From assembly GCA_964230805.1 (NCBI GenBank), contig CAXRIA010000002.1:62001-126000 (forward strand): a stretch of DNA of 64,000 bases, in the 5' to 3' direction. The first letter of the stretch is position 1; every line of letters starts with the position of its first letter. The notes under the pieces were generated by a model. The model did no database searches, had not been told where the DNA came from, and saw only the letters and a list, made by a program, of their open reading frames with translations. A program made the position numbers and the translations under genes. The DNA comes from Flavicella sp964230805. Its GTDB lineage: Bacteria; Bacteroidota; Bacteroidia; Flavobacteriales; Flavobacteriaceae. Shown piece by piece: positions 1 to 7,970 of this stretch.

Positions 1-464
1 AACAACGCGTAGCACTTGCTAGGGCATTGGTTCAAAAACCAAAACTACTCTTACTAGACGAGCCTCTAGCGGCCCTTGACAACGCCTCTAGAATGGAATT
101 GCAAGACTGTCTCATACAAACACACAACACATTAAAAACGACCACACTTCTCGTTAGCCACAACAAAGAAGAAATTTTGAAACTTTCAGACCATGTACTC
201 GTCATGGATGACGGAAAAATAAGACGGCAAGGTTCTCCAGAAATAATTTTTAAAGAGAATACCCCTCAAAAAAACATGGAGCTTCAGGGGAAAATTTTAA
301 AAATAGAGCCCAAAGGAACGCTCTTTCTTGTCACTGTTAATATTCAAGGAAACACCCTCGAAATCTGTGCGCAAAAACATGAAATTGACACCCTAAAAGT
401 AGGTGACGAAATTTTGATCGGCATCCAAGATTTCAATCCTTTTTTACGCTCCACGCCAAAATAA
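1..464 (+). CDS. ABC transporter ATP-binding protein, C-terminal part (ModC-like), cut by window start
   Basis: This is the C-terminal part of an ABC ATPase; the reading frame is open from base 3 and the Walker A region lies outside the window. What remains starts inside the signature region (QRVALARAL) and continues into Walker B (LLLLDEPLAALD) and the switch histidine (LVSHN). The last 60 or so residues look like a TOBE domain (NMELQGKILKIEPKG onward), which in the molybdate/sulfate/spermidine importer family binds the substrate or regulates transport. A single short TOBE domain fits ModC (molybdate) best, but the permease and binding protein would have to lie upstream, so substrate is inferred. 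The nominal TTG at 27 is internal and not a start. Confidence 0.8.
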   Translation, partial: QRVALARALVQKPKLLLLDEPLAALDNASRMELQDCLIQTHNTLKTTTLLVSHNKEEILKLSDHVLVMDDGKIRRQGSPEIIFKENTPQKNMELQGKILKIEPKGTLFLVTVNIQGNTLEICAQKHEIDTLKVGDEILIGIQDFNPFLRSTPK

Positions 465-604
465 TAGACTTTTTTATAATGCTACCCGACAATGAATTCA
501 TTTTGAAGTCCTTATTTTAAAACATTTATTTTCGATTGAAAACCTCCTATTTACTCCATAAAAACCCTTTATTGATTGCGGTGAAAACAATTCCACAGAA
601 TAAG

Positions 605-612
605 TATCTTTG
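605..612 (+). promoter_or_regulatory. -7 promoter element for yggS
   Basis: TATCTTTG matches the Bacteroidota sigma-A -7 consensus TAnnTTTG and lies 19 bases before the ATG at 631. No clear -33 TTG is seen at a normal spacing. Confidence 0.5.
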
Positions 613-630
613 TGGAAACAATTCATAAAA

Positions 631-1269
631 ATGTCGATCCAGATAAATTTAGAAAAAATTTCAAAAAACATTCCTGAAGAAGTCACTTTGGTTGCAGTAT
701 CAAAAACCAAACCGATAGAAAAGCTTCAAGAGGCCTATGAATCTGGTCAGCGTATTTTCGGCGAAAATAAGGTTCAAGAAATGGTTGAGAAGCATGCCGT
801 ACTCCCCAAAGATATCCAGTGGCATTTGATTGGACATTTGCAACGGAATAAAGTAAAATACATTGCCCCATTTGTGCATCTGATCCATGGTATTGATCGT
901 TTTGAAACCCTCGTCGAAATCAACAAACAAGCCTTGAAAAACAATCGGGTTATTGACTGCTTGTTACAAGCAAAAATTGCTACGGAAGAGAGCAAGTTTG
1001 GCATGTCTTTTTCTCAAATAAAAAAAATCTTAGCCTCCAAAGAATTAAAAGCACTTCAAAACATTCAAGTGGTAGGTCTGATGGGTATGGCTAGTTTTAC
1101 AGAAAACAAAGAGCAGATAAAGCAGGAGTTCAAATCATTAAAAACATTTTTTGACGATACCTCACTAAAAATATTGTCTATGGGAATGAGTGGAGATTAC
1201 CCGCTTGCTATTGAAAATGGCAGTACCATGGTTCGTGTAGGAAGTGCTATTTTTGGAGCTCGCAATTGA
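631..1269 (+). CDS. yggS: YggS/PROSC family pyridoxal-phosphate homeostasis protein
   Basis: A single-domain fold-type III PLP-binding protein of about 212 residues, the normal family length. It has no known catalytic activity; relatives buffer cytosolic PLP and influence amino-acid balance. The lysine that forms the Schiff base is in AVSKTKP near the N-terminus, followed by the family blocks RIFGENKVQE, WHLIGHLQRNK and, near the end, SMGMSGDYPLAI and VRVGSAIFG. I start at the ATG at 631, because the in-frame TTG at 610 lies inside the -7 promoter element. The exonuclease gene follows after 7 bases, so the two are probably co-transcribed. Confidence 0.92.
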   Translation: MSIQINLEKISKNIPEEVTLVAVSKTKPIEKLQEAYESGQRIFGENKVQEMVEKHAVLPKDIQWHLIGHLQRNKVKYIAPFVHLIHGIDRFETLVEINKQALKNNRVIDCLLQAKIATEESKFGMSFSQIKKILASKELKALQNIQVVGLMGMASFTENKEQIKQEFKSLKTFFDDTSLKILSMGMSGDYPLAIENGSTMVRVGSAIFGARN

Positions 1270-1276
1270 TAAAAAT

Positions 1277-2362
1277 ATGTACGCAGTTATTGACATAGAG
1301 ACAACAGGAGGAAAATTTAATGAGGAAGGTATTACTGAGATTGCCATCTATAAATTTGACGGACATACCATTGTTGACCAGTTTATCAGTTTGGTAAACC
1401 CGGAACGATCCATTCAACCCTATGTGATGAAGTTGACGGGAATTACAGAAAAAATGGTCAAAACAGCACCGAAATTTTATGAAATTGCCAAACGCATCGT
1501 CGAAATCACAAAAAACTGTGTTTTTATCGCTCATAATACCTCATTTGATTACAGAATTTTAAGAACCGAATTTAGCCGTTTAGGATACGACTACCACAGA
1601 GAAACGCTTTGTACCGTAGAATTGAGCAAACAATTAATTCCCGACATGGCATCGTATAGTTTGGGAAAATTGTGCAAATCCTTGGGAATACCGATGAATT
1701 CAAGACACAGAGCAAGTGGTGATGCCCTAGCTACGGTCAAACTTTTTGAACTATTACTTCACAAGGACTTGAAAAAAGAAATCATCAAAAGCACTATCAA
1801 AATACTTGAAGACTCGAAAAAAGTCCTTTCTAACAAAGTGTTAAAATTTGTGGAAGCCTCCCCTACGAAAACGGGCGTGTTTTACATTCACAACAGCGAT
1901 GGAAAAATCATTTACGTCGGTCGAAATAAAAACATCCAAAAAGGAATCAACCAGTTATTTTTAAGAAACTCAAAAACAATAAAATCATTATATCACGAAT
2001 CTTTTTCAGTCAGTTATGAAGAAACGGGAAATGATTTGTTTGCCCAATTAAAATATGATTTGGCGTATCGAAAACACCGACCCAAATTTAATGGCTATCG
2101 TAAAAAAAAGACGGACACTGTGGTTTTCAACTCAGACAATATGATTGTCGTGAACAAAGGACGAAATTTAGGAGAAAAGGCAGTCTTGTTAATCGAAGAA
2201 AACCAGGTTTTAGGAATGGGATATTTGAACTTCGCACAACATCTTGAAAATATTGAAATTATCAAAAACGCGATCACACCCACAGAAAACAATTTGACAA
2301 CCCGTTATGCCATAAAGAAACACTTAGAAAAAGGCCAGGCAGAACGTATTATACGATTTTAA
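1277..2362 (+). CDS. DnaQ-like 3'-5' exonuclease fused to a GIY-YIG-like domain
   Basis: A 361-residue two-domain protein. Residues 1-165 are a DEDDh exonuclease like the proofreading epsilon subunit of DNA polymerase III: D6 and E8 (VIDIETTG), D91 (SFDYRIL), H144 and D149 (HRASGD). Residues about 198-272 resemble the UvrC/Cho GIY-YIG domain: GVFYIH, IIYVGRNKNIQKGI and a closing HRPKFN. The stretch where UvrC has its catalytic Glu (LLLE) reads LFAQLKY, so the second domain may not cut DNA. A comparable exonuclease-UvrC arrangement is widespread in Bacteroidota and Actinobacteria; the role is presumed DNA repair or proofreading. It lies 7 bases after yggS and 11 before the channel gene. The start is the ATG at 1277, giving MYAVIDIETTG. 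Confidence 0.88.
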   Translation: MYAVIDIETTGGKFNEEGITEIAIYKFDGHTIVDQFISLVNPERSIQPYVMKLTGITEKMVKTAPKFYEIAKRIVEITKNCVFIAHNTSFDYRILRTEFSRLGYDYHRETLCTVELSKQLIPDMASYSLGKLCKSLGIPMNSRHRASGDALATVKLFELLLHKDLKKEIIKSTIKILEDSKKVLSNKVLKFVEASPTKTGVFYIHNSDGKIIYVGRNKNIQKGINQLFLRNSKTIKSLYHESFSVSYEETGNDLFAQLKYDLAYRKHRPKFNGYRKKKTDTVVFNSDNMIVVNKGRNLGEKAVLLIEENQVLGMGYLNFAQHLENIEIIKNAITPTENNLTTRYAIKKHLEKGQAERIIRF

Positions 2363-2373
2363 AATAGGCTAGA

Positions 2374-3192
2374 ATGAAAAACAAAACAACCACTTGGAAA
2401 GACAAACTTCACGAGGTTATCTATGAAGCAGACACTAGAGCAGGAAAGCTTTTTGACGTTTTGTTATTGATTGCTATTTTGGCAAGTATTGTACTTGTTA
2501 TGCTGGAAAGTGTGCCCTCCATCAACGCAAAACACCATGTTTTTTTTAACAGTGCTGAGTGGGTCATCACACTGCTATTTACCGTTGAATATTTCCTCAG
2601 AATTGTATCGATTAAAAAGCCAAGAGAATATATTTTTAGCTATTATGGAATCATTGATTTTTTGGCCACCATCCCGAAATACCTCTCTTTATTCTTAGGA
2701 GGAACTCACGCGCTGCTTGTATTGAGAGCCCTTCGTTTGTTGCGCGTATTTAGAATTTTAAAAATCACACGATACATCGGAGAATCCAATAAATTGGCAA
2801 AGGCATTGAAATCCAGTCGTCCTAAAATCGTTGTATTTTTGTTGGCCGTTATGGTCATTTCAATCATTCTTGGAACTGTGATGTACTTGGTAGAGGCCAA
2901 TGCCGATAGTGGATTTACAAGTATTCCTAGAAGTGTTTATTGGACAATTGTTACACTCACAACGGTAGGCTATGGTGATATTACCCCCCTCACAACCCTC
3001 GGACAATTGATCGCTTCCATTGTAATGGTATTAGGTTACGGCATCATCGCTGTACCTACAGGAATTGTTTCCGCTGAATACGCCAACCAAACAAAAAAAA
3101 TTGCTACCAACACCACTGCCTGCAGAAATTGCAGTTTTGAAAATCATACCGATGACGCACAATTTTGCAGTGCCTGTGGAGCAAAACTATAA
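2374..3192 (+). CDS. Voltage-gated potassium channel with C-terminal zinc ribbon
   Basis: A 272-residue six-helix ion channel. Membrane helices span roughly residues 26-44, 62-80, 90-107, 112-131 (S4), 151-173 and 208-233. S4 carries arginines at every third position (R118, R121, R124, R127), the voltage-sensor pattern. The selectivity filter is TTVGYGD at 196-202, so K+ selectivity is expected. After S6, a short linker leads to four cysteines (C250, C253, C265, C268) spaced as CxxC-x11-CxxC, a zinc-ribbon tail. It should sit in the inner membrane as a tetramer with the ribbons in the cytoplasm. Bacteroidota relatives are annotated as ion transporter proteins; the zinc tail's job is unknown. 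Confidence 0.92.
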   Translation: MKNKTTTWKDKLHEVIYEADTRAGKLFDVLLLIAILASIVLVMLESVPSINAKHHVFFNSAEWVITLLFTVEYFLRIVSIKKPREYIFSYYGIIDFLATIPKYLSLFLGGTHALLVLRALRLLRVFRILKITRYIGESNKLAKALKSSRPKIVVFLLAVMVISIILGTVMYLVEANADSGFTSIPRSVYWTIVTLTTVGYGDITPLTTLGQLIASIVMVLGYGIIAVPTGIVSAEYANQTKKIATNTTACRNCSFENHTDDAQFCSACGAKL

Positions 3193-3342
3193 ACACAAAG
3201 CACATTTGTTTTAAGGTTTCGCGCTGCTGTTTCCGCTTATTCGGCACCATCCATTTCTTAATTGCCGCTATGTGAGGGCATTCCCTTTTGTAAAATCCAG
3301 GAAAAAATTGAAGTTCGTGCCTAAAATGACGCAAATCAAAAC

Positions 3343-3350
3343 TATCTTTG
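3343..3350 (+). promoter_or_regulatory. -7 promoter element for rdgB
   Basis: TATCTTTG followed by TA, 19 bases before the ATG at 3370. It matches TAnnTTTG. The 177-base gap between the channel gene and rdgB otherwise shows nothing I recognise. Confidence 0.5.
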
Positions 3351-3369
3351 TAACTCAACACCTACTTAC

Positions 3370-3957
3370 ATGAAAATAGTTTTTGCGACACACAACCATA
3401 ACAAATTAAAAGAAGTAGCTGCCTTGCTGCCCTCCGTTGAGTTGATTAGCTTGGATGCTATAGAATGTTTTGAAGACATTCCTGAAACAGCAAAAACATT
3501 GCACGGAAATGCTCAAATTAAAGCAGACTATATCACGAAAAAATACGGATACAACTGCTTTGCAGATGATACTGGATTGGAGGTAGCAGCCTTAAATGGA
3601 GCTCCAGGCGTATATTCTGCTCGGTATGCAGGTGAAGAATGCGACTCGCAAAAAAACATGGAAAAATTACTTGACAATATGAGTCATAAAACCGAAAGAA
3701 GTGCACAATTTCAAACAGTTATTTGTTTGAATATCAATGGACAACAATTTTTTTTCGAGGGAATCTGTAAAGGAGAAATATTAAATGCCCCAACCGGTGA
3801 ACAGGGTTTTGGCTACGACCCCATTTTTAAACCTGAAGGCTTTGATCAATCCTTTGCAGAGATGTCGATGAATGAAAAAAGTACAATCAGTCATCGCGGA
3901 AGAGCCATTCAAAAATTGATTACTTTTTTAAACGAAAACGAATTTGAACGCATCTAA
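3370..3957 (+). CDS. rdgB: Non-canonical purine NTP diphosphatase (RdgB/HAM1)
   Basis: Hydrolyses ITP, dITP and XTP to the monophosphates and PPi, keeping deaminated purines out of nucleic acid. At 195 residues it is family length. Visible motifs are FATHNHNKLKEV at the N-terminus (nucleotide binding), ADDTGLEVAALNG with the catalytic acidic pair, the GVYSARYAG loop, and GFGYDPIF and SHRGRA near the C-terminus. It has its own -7 element. The last 14 bases overlap the start of the ABC permease gene, which suggests translational coupling with an unrelated transporter. Confidence 0.95.
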   Translation: MKIVFATHNHNKLKEVAALLPSVELISLDAIECFEDIPETAKTLHGNAQIKADYITKKYGYNCFADDTGLEVAALNGAPGVYSARYAGEECDSQKNMEKLLDNMSHKTERSAQFQTVICLNINGQQFFFEGICKGEILNAPTGEQGFGYDPIFKPEGFDQSFAEMSMNEKSTISHRGRAIQKLITFLNENEFERI

Positions 3958-4969
3958 AACATATCTAGGCACTTTTGGATTCTTGCTATTTCTCTTTTCT
4001 GTAGCTTTTTTCACAAATCTTAGTTTGGGCTCTGTTTCTATTCCGATAAAAGACATTTTCAATATTTTGTTTTTTGAAAATGCTCGAGAAGAAAGTTGGC
4101 ATTATATTGTTTTAAACTACAGACTTCCGAAAGCTTTTACCGCACTCTTGGTTGGGAGTGGTCTCGGTGTCAGCGGTTTGCTTATGCAAACCTTTTTTAG
4201 AAACCCCTTAGCAGGGCCATTTGTGCTGGGAATCAGTGCTGGAGCGAGCTTAGGTGTTGCCTCACTGATCCTAGGAACCTCCTTCCTTGGCGTTGTATTA
4301 GGAGGATTTACCATCACGAATTGGAGTCTTATTGTCGCTTCGAGCACAGGATCATTTCTCGTATTGTTTGCCGTTCTTATCGCGATTAAAAAAATCAAAA
4401 ACACTATGTCGATATTAATCATCGGTTTGATGTTTGGAAGTATCAGCGCTGCCATTATCAATGTTCTAAGCTATTTTAGTGCTGCCGAAAAACTGCAACA
4501 ATTTATTTTTTGGAGTTTTGGCAGTCTTGGGAATTTAAACTGGGCAGAGGTAAGTGTTTTTGGAGGCATTGTTGTTTTTTGTTTTCTGATACTTTTAAAA
4601 ACGATCAAACCCCTAAACAGTTTGCTTTTGGGAGAGAATTATGCGATTAGCATGGGCGTAAACATCAAACAAACACGCTACCTAGTGCTTGTATGCACAA
4701 GTTTACTCACAGGGGTTATCACGGCATTTGCAGGGCCAATTGCTTTTGTGGGTCTCGCTGTACCGCACCTATCAAAATTATTATTTACGACTTCAAACCA
4801 TCGAATTTTGTTACCCGCAGTAACTATTGTTGGCGCCACATTGCTGCTATTGTGTGACACAGTTGCCCAATTACCCGGCAGCGAATACAGTCTGCCAATC
4901 AATGCCATTACCTCTATTTTTGGTGCCCCTATTGTCATTTGGTTATTAATCAGAAAAAAAACAGCGTAA
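3944..4969 (+). CDS. FecCD-family ABC transporter permease (iron-siderophore or vitamin B12 type)
   Basis: A 341-residue integral membrane protein of the FecCD/BtuC family with about ten helices; the family imports iron-siderophores, haem or cobalamin. Typical signatures include NYRLPKAFTALLVGSGLGVSG, GLLMQTFFRNPLAGPFVLG and, near the end, AGPIAFVGLAVPHL, the loop that contacts the ATPase. The reading frame has no ATG at the expected N-terminus, so I use the TTG at 3944, overlapping rdgB by 14 bases. The ATPase gene follows 5 bases after its stop. No periplasmic binding protein or TonB receptor is nearby, so the ligand cannot be told from context. Confidence 0.92.
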   Translation: MNASKTYLGTFGFLLFLFSVAFFTNLSLGSVSIPIKDIFNILFFENAREESWHYIVLNYRLPKAFTALLVGSGLGVSGLLMQTFFRNPLAGPFVLGISAGASLGVASLILGTSFLGVVLGGFTITNWSLIVASSTGSFLVLFAVLIAIKKIKNTMSILIIGLMFGSISAAIINVLSYFSAAEKLQQFIFWSFGSLGNLNWAEVSVFGGIVVFCFLILLKTIKPLNSLLLGENYAISMGVNIKQTRYLVLVCTSLLTGVITAFAGPIAFVGLAVPHLSKLLFTTSNHRILLPAVTIVGATLLLLCDTVAQLPGSEYSLPINAITSIFGAPIVIWLLIRKKTA

Positions 4970-4974
4970 GGCCT

Positions 4975-5766
4975 ATGGGTGCTAAAAAACAAATCGTTTT
5001 AGAAACTAAAAATTTAGACATTGGATATTGCACCAAGAACGGCTTGCATTATCTGGCTAAAAACTTAAATATTGTTGCTGAAAACAAAAAGCTTATTTGT
5101 CTTCTTGGAAAAAATGGCGTCGGAAAATCAACTTTACTGAAAACCATTTCAAAAACGCTACACCCCTTAGGAGGCGATGTCTTTGTCGATTCTATCAATC
5201 TAAAAAAGGCAGCTTCCGGATACCTAGCAAAAAAAATGGGGCTGGTATTGACAGAAAAAATTCCCGAAGGACAATTGACTGTTTTTGAATTGGTCGCTTT
5301 GGGAAGACAACCCTATACCAATTGGCTGGGACGACTAAGCCACCACGATATACAAAGTGTAAATAAAGCCATGGAACGGGTGCATATTTCGAACATTCGT
5401 GATAAAAAATACGACGAATTAAGTGATGGACAGCTCCAAAAAGTGATGATCGCAAGGGCACTAGCGCAAGACACCGAAATTATTATTTTGGATGAACCCA
5501 CGGCCCATCTGGACATACATCACACCATAGAAGTATTTAAGTTGTTGCAAACACTTGTGCAAAACACAAACAAAACCATCATCATATCCACACATGAAAT
5601 AAACCTCGCTTTAAAATTAGCCGATGAATTTTGGTTGCTCACAGAGCATGAGTTTATTTCTGGAAACTTGAATCAACTCATTGAAAAAAATGCCTTTGAA
5701 AAATTGTTTCCCAAAAAACAAATTCTATTTGACGCCAACACGAAACAATTTCACATTCAAACTTGA
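4975..5766 (+). CDS. ABC transporter ATP-binding protein, FecE/BtuD type
   Basis: The partner ATPase of the preceding permease. It has Walker A GKNGVGKST near residue 45, signature LSDGQLQKVMIARAL, Walker B IIILDEPTAHLD and switch histidine STHE. At 263 residues it is the usual length for iron/B12 ATPases. The signature reads LSDGQ rather than LSGGQ, as is common in this subfamily. I chose the ATG at 4975 because it follows the permease stop by 5 bases. The alternative upstream GTG at 4939 would overlap the permease. Confidence 0.92.
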   Translation: MGAKKQIVLETKNLDIGYCTKNGLHYLAKNLNIVAENKKLICLLGKNGVGKSTLLKTISKTLHPLGGDVFVDSINLKKAASGYLAKKMGLVLTEKIPEGQLTVFELVALGRQPYTNWLGRLSHHDIQSVNKAMERVHISNIRDKKYDELSDGQLQKVMIARALAQDTEIIILDEPTAHLDIHHTIEVFKLLQTLVQNTNKTIIISTHEINLALKLADEFWLLTEHEFISGNLNQLIEKNAFEKLFPKKQILFDANTKQFHIQT

Positions 5767-5808
5767 AAATTATTTTGAACGCAGTCCATATTTTAATGTC
5801 CAATATTT

Positions 5809-6813
5809 ATGAAACAGCTTCTTCCATCCGTATTCTTCATCGCTCAGTTGTTTTGTTTGAGTGCTTTCCAACCACCGGAATACCCGATACTCAAAAATGC
5901 GAAACCATTTGCCCAATCCATTACTCTTACCGAACTAAAAACAAATTTATTTCACTTTTCTTCTGATTCCTTTGAGGGTCGATACACAGGGGAATTAGGT
6001 CAAAAAAAAGCTGCGGAATTTATAAAAGAGTCCCATAAAAAAAATCGTGTTTTGTCTCCTTTTGGTCAAGACCATTATTTTCAAGCCATTCCTAGTTCCT
6101 TTTTACCAGAAAATACCAGCACTTCTGAAAATGTACTGGCTTTTGTAAAAGGAACTGAAAAACCGAACGAAATAGTGGTAATTTCCGCTCATTACGATCA
6201 CTTAGGAAAAATCGGCAACAAAATTTTTAATGGCGCCGATGACAACGGTACCGGCACTGTGGCCTTGCTAGAAATTGCAGAAGCTTTTCAATTGGCCAAA
6301 GAAAAAGGGTTTGGACCGAAAAGATCCCTTCTATTTTTGCATCTGACAGCTGAAGAACAAGGCTTATACGGCTCAAAATGGTATGTAAACAATCCGGTTT
6401 GGCCTTTAAGAAATCATATTGTCAATCTCAATATTGATATGATTGGACGTGTGGACAAAAAACACCTTCACAATCCCAATTACGTTTATTTAATCGGTTC
6501 AGACAGGTTGAGCTCTGAACTGCATACGCTCTCGGAGGAAACCAACAACGCTTCACTAAATTTAGAACTAGATTACACGTACAACCGCAAAAAAGATCCC
6601 AATCGCTTTTACTACAGATCTGATCATTACAATTTTGCCAAAAACAACATTCCTGTCATATTCTACTTCAACGGCATACATGATGACTACCACCGCGATT
6701 CCGATACACCCGAAAAAATCAATTACGAACTGCTACAGAAACGAATACAGCTTATTTTTTATACCGCTTGGAACATTGCCAACCGCGAAAAGAAATTGAC
6801 CCTCAACAACTAA
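5809..6813 (+). CDS. Secreted M28-family zinc peptidase
   Basis: A 334-residue zinc aminopeptidase of the M28 family. Residues 1-19 form a Sec signal peptide (LLPSVFFIAQLFCLSAF); there is no lipobox, so it is likely periplasmic. The di-zinc ligands are visible: H128 and D130 (SAHYDHLG), D144 (NGADDNGTGT), E182/E183 (TAEEQGLYG), the Asp of NIDMIGR and a late His in DYHRDSDT. The gene lies 42 bases after the ABC ATPase and convergently faces lpxK with 7 bases between. Bacterial members release N-terminal amino acids from peptides; the specific substrate is not predictable. Confidence 0.93.
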   Translation: MKQLLPSVFFIAQLFCLSAFQPPEYPILKNAKPFAQSITLTELKTNLFHFSSDSFEGRYTGELGQKKAAEFIKESHKKNRVLSPFGQDHYFQAIPSSFLPENTSTSENVLAFVKGTEKPNEIVVISAHYDHLGKIGNKIFNGADDNGTGTVALLEIAEAFQLAKEKGFGPKRSLLFLHLTAEEQGLYGSKWYVNNPVWPLRNHIVNLNIDMIGRVDKKHLHNPNYVYLIGSDRLSSELHTLSEETNNASLNLELDYTYNRKKDPNRFYYRSDHYNFAKNNIPVIFYFNGIHDDYHRDSDTPEKINYELLQKRIQLIFYTAWNIANREKKLTLNN

Positions 6814-6820
6814 ATTCTGC

Positions 6821-7858
6821 TTACACTTGATCCAAAATAAGCTGATCAAACAAAGCCCCCTTCTCAATAAAACGCGTTTGAATTGCCCAATAATACAAAG
6901 GAAGTTCAAATTGTTCAAGGCGCACAAAGTCTTTTTCAGTGGTCAACAAAATCTTTTTATCCCCTGATAAATTCTGATATTCTTTTTGAATAACCTCAAT
7001 ATCTTTCTTTTCAAAATTGTAATGATCTGGAAATTTCAAATGTTTGAATTGCAAATCACATGCTTCCATTTTTTGCAACAAGGGTGTTGGGTTTGCAATT
7101 CCAGTCACGAGCAGAATCTCATAGTCTGAGAGTTCCGAAACAACTATTTTGTCAGTCTTTGAAACAAGGCAATCAGCGTAGGAAATGGTGCTAAAAAAAA
7201 CCGTTTGATCACTCCTTGGCGAAATTTTTTGCACTATTTTTTTTCGTGTCTCCTCCGATATACTTGATGGGCATTTTGTCACCACAATGACACCTGCCCT
7301 ATCCGCTCCGGACTTTGGCTCTCGCAGTGTTCCAAGTGGAAGCATGGCATCCTCGACATACAAATCGTCATAGGCTGTTAATAAAATAGACAGTTTTGCT
7401 GTCACATAACGATGCTGATAGGCATCATCTAACAAAACAACTTCCAAACCCGGTACTTCATTCGACAATCGTTTGATACCGTTTACACGATTTGCATCAA
7501 CCGCAACGGAAATTTCAGGATGATTTTTATAAAACTGAAAAGGTTCGTCTCCAATAGCTTCTACTTTTACATTGGGTAAGGCACGTAAAAACCCCTTGGT
7601 TTTTCGTTTGTACCCCCGACTCAAAGTAGCCACTTTTCTTTTCTCTTTCAAAAGACGGATCAAATAGTCTATTTGTGGAGACTTTCCTGTTCCACCCACA
7701 CTCAAATTCCCAACCACAATCACTGGTATCTGAAAAGCAGTCGTTTTTAGAACCCCTATATCAAACAACAAATTTCGGAGTGAAACGATTCCCCAATACA
7801 ACAATGAAAAAGGAGCCAATACCAAGCGTCCATAGGTCAATAGAGATGTTTTTTTCAT
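6821..7858 (-). CDS. lpxK: Tetraacyldisaccharide 4'-kinase
   Basis: Phosphorylates the 4' position of tetraacyldisaccharide-1-phosphate to give lipid IVA at the inner membrane. At 345 residues it is family length. A membrane-associated N-terminal segment (LAPFSLLYWGIVSLRNLLFDIG) is followed by the P-loop VGNLSVGGTGKSP, the TLSRGYKRK block, GDEPFQFYK, LDDAYQHRYV and a C-terminal FPDHYNFEKKD. An AT-rich TATATTTA lies upstream on the minus strand. The gene is divergent from nif3. It implies that this organism makes a lipid A of the Raetz type. Confidence 0.95.
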   Translation of the reverse strand: MKKTSLLTYGRLVLAPFSLLYWGIVSLRNLLFDIGVLKTTAFQIPVIVVGNLSVGGTGKSPQIDYLIRLLKEKRKVATLSRGYKRKTKGFLRALPNVKVEAIGDEPFQFYKNHPEISVAVDANRVNGIKRLSNEVPGLEVVLLDDAYQHRYVTAKLSILLTAYDDLYVEDAMLPLGTLREPKSGADRAGVIVVTKCPSSISEETRKKIVQKISPRSDQTVFFSTISYADCLVSKTDKIVVSELSDYEILLVTGIANPTPLLQKMEACDLQFKHLKFPDHYNFEKKDIEVIQKEYQNLSGDKKILLTTEKDFVRLEQFELPLYYWAIQTRFIEKGALFDQLILDQV

Positions 7859-7944
7859 GGGAATTGAATTTCAGTAAATATAAACAACTTGGCAAACTTA
7901 CAGAAATTGACAATGCAACTCGAAGGTATTCAAGTATATTTTTA

Positions 7945-7952
7945 TAAATTTG
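7945..7952 (+). promoter_or_regulatory. -7 promoter element for the nif3 operon
   Basis: TAAATTTG lies 18 bases upstream of the ATG at 7971 and matches TAnnTTTG. Confidence 0.45.
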
Positions 7953-7970
7953 AAGTTACAGAAGTAGACC

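Noticed and set aside
5763..5966. A 67-codon frame between the ABC ATPase and the M28 peptidase
   Set aside because: It overlaps the peptidase signal peptide in another frame and has no independent support.
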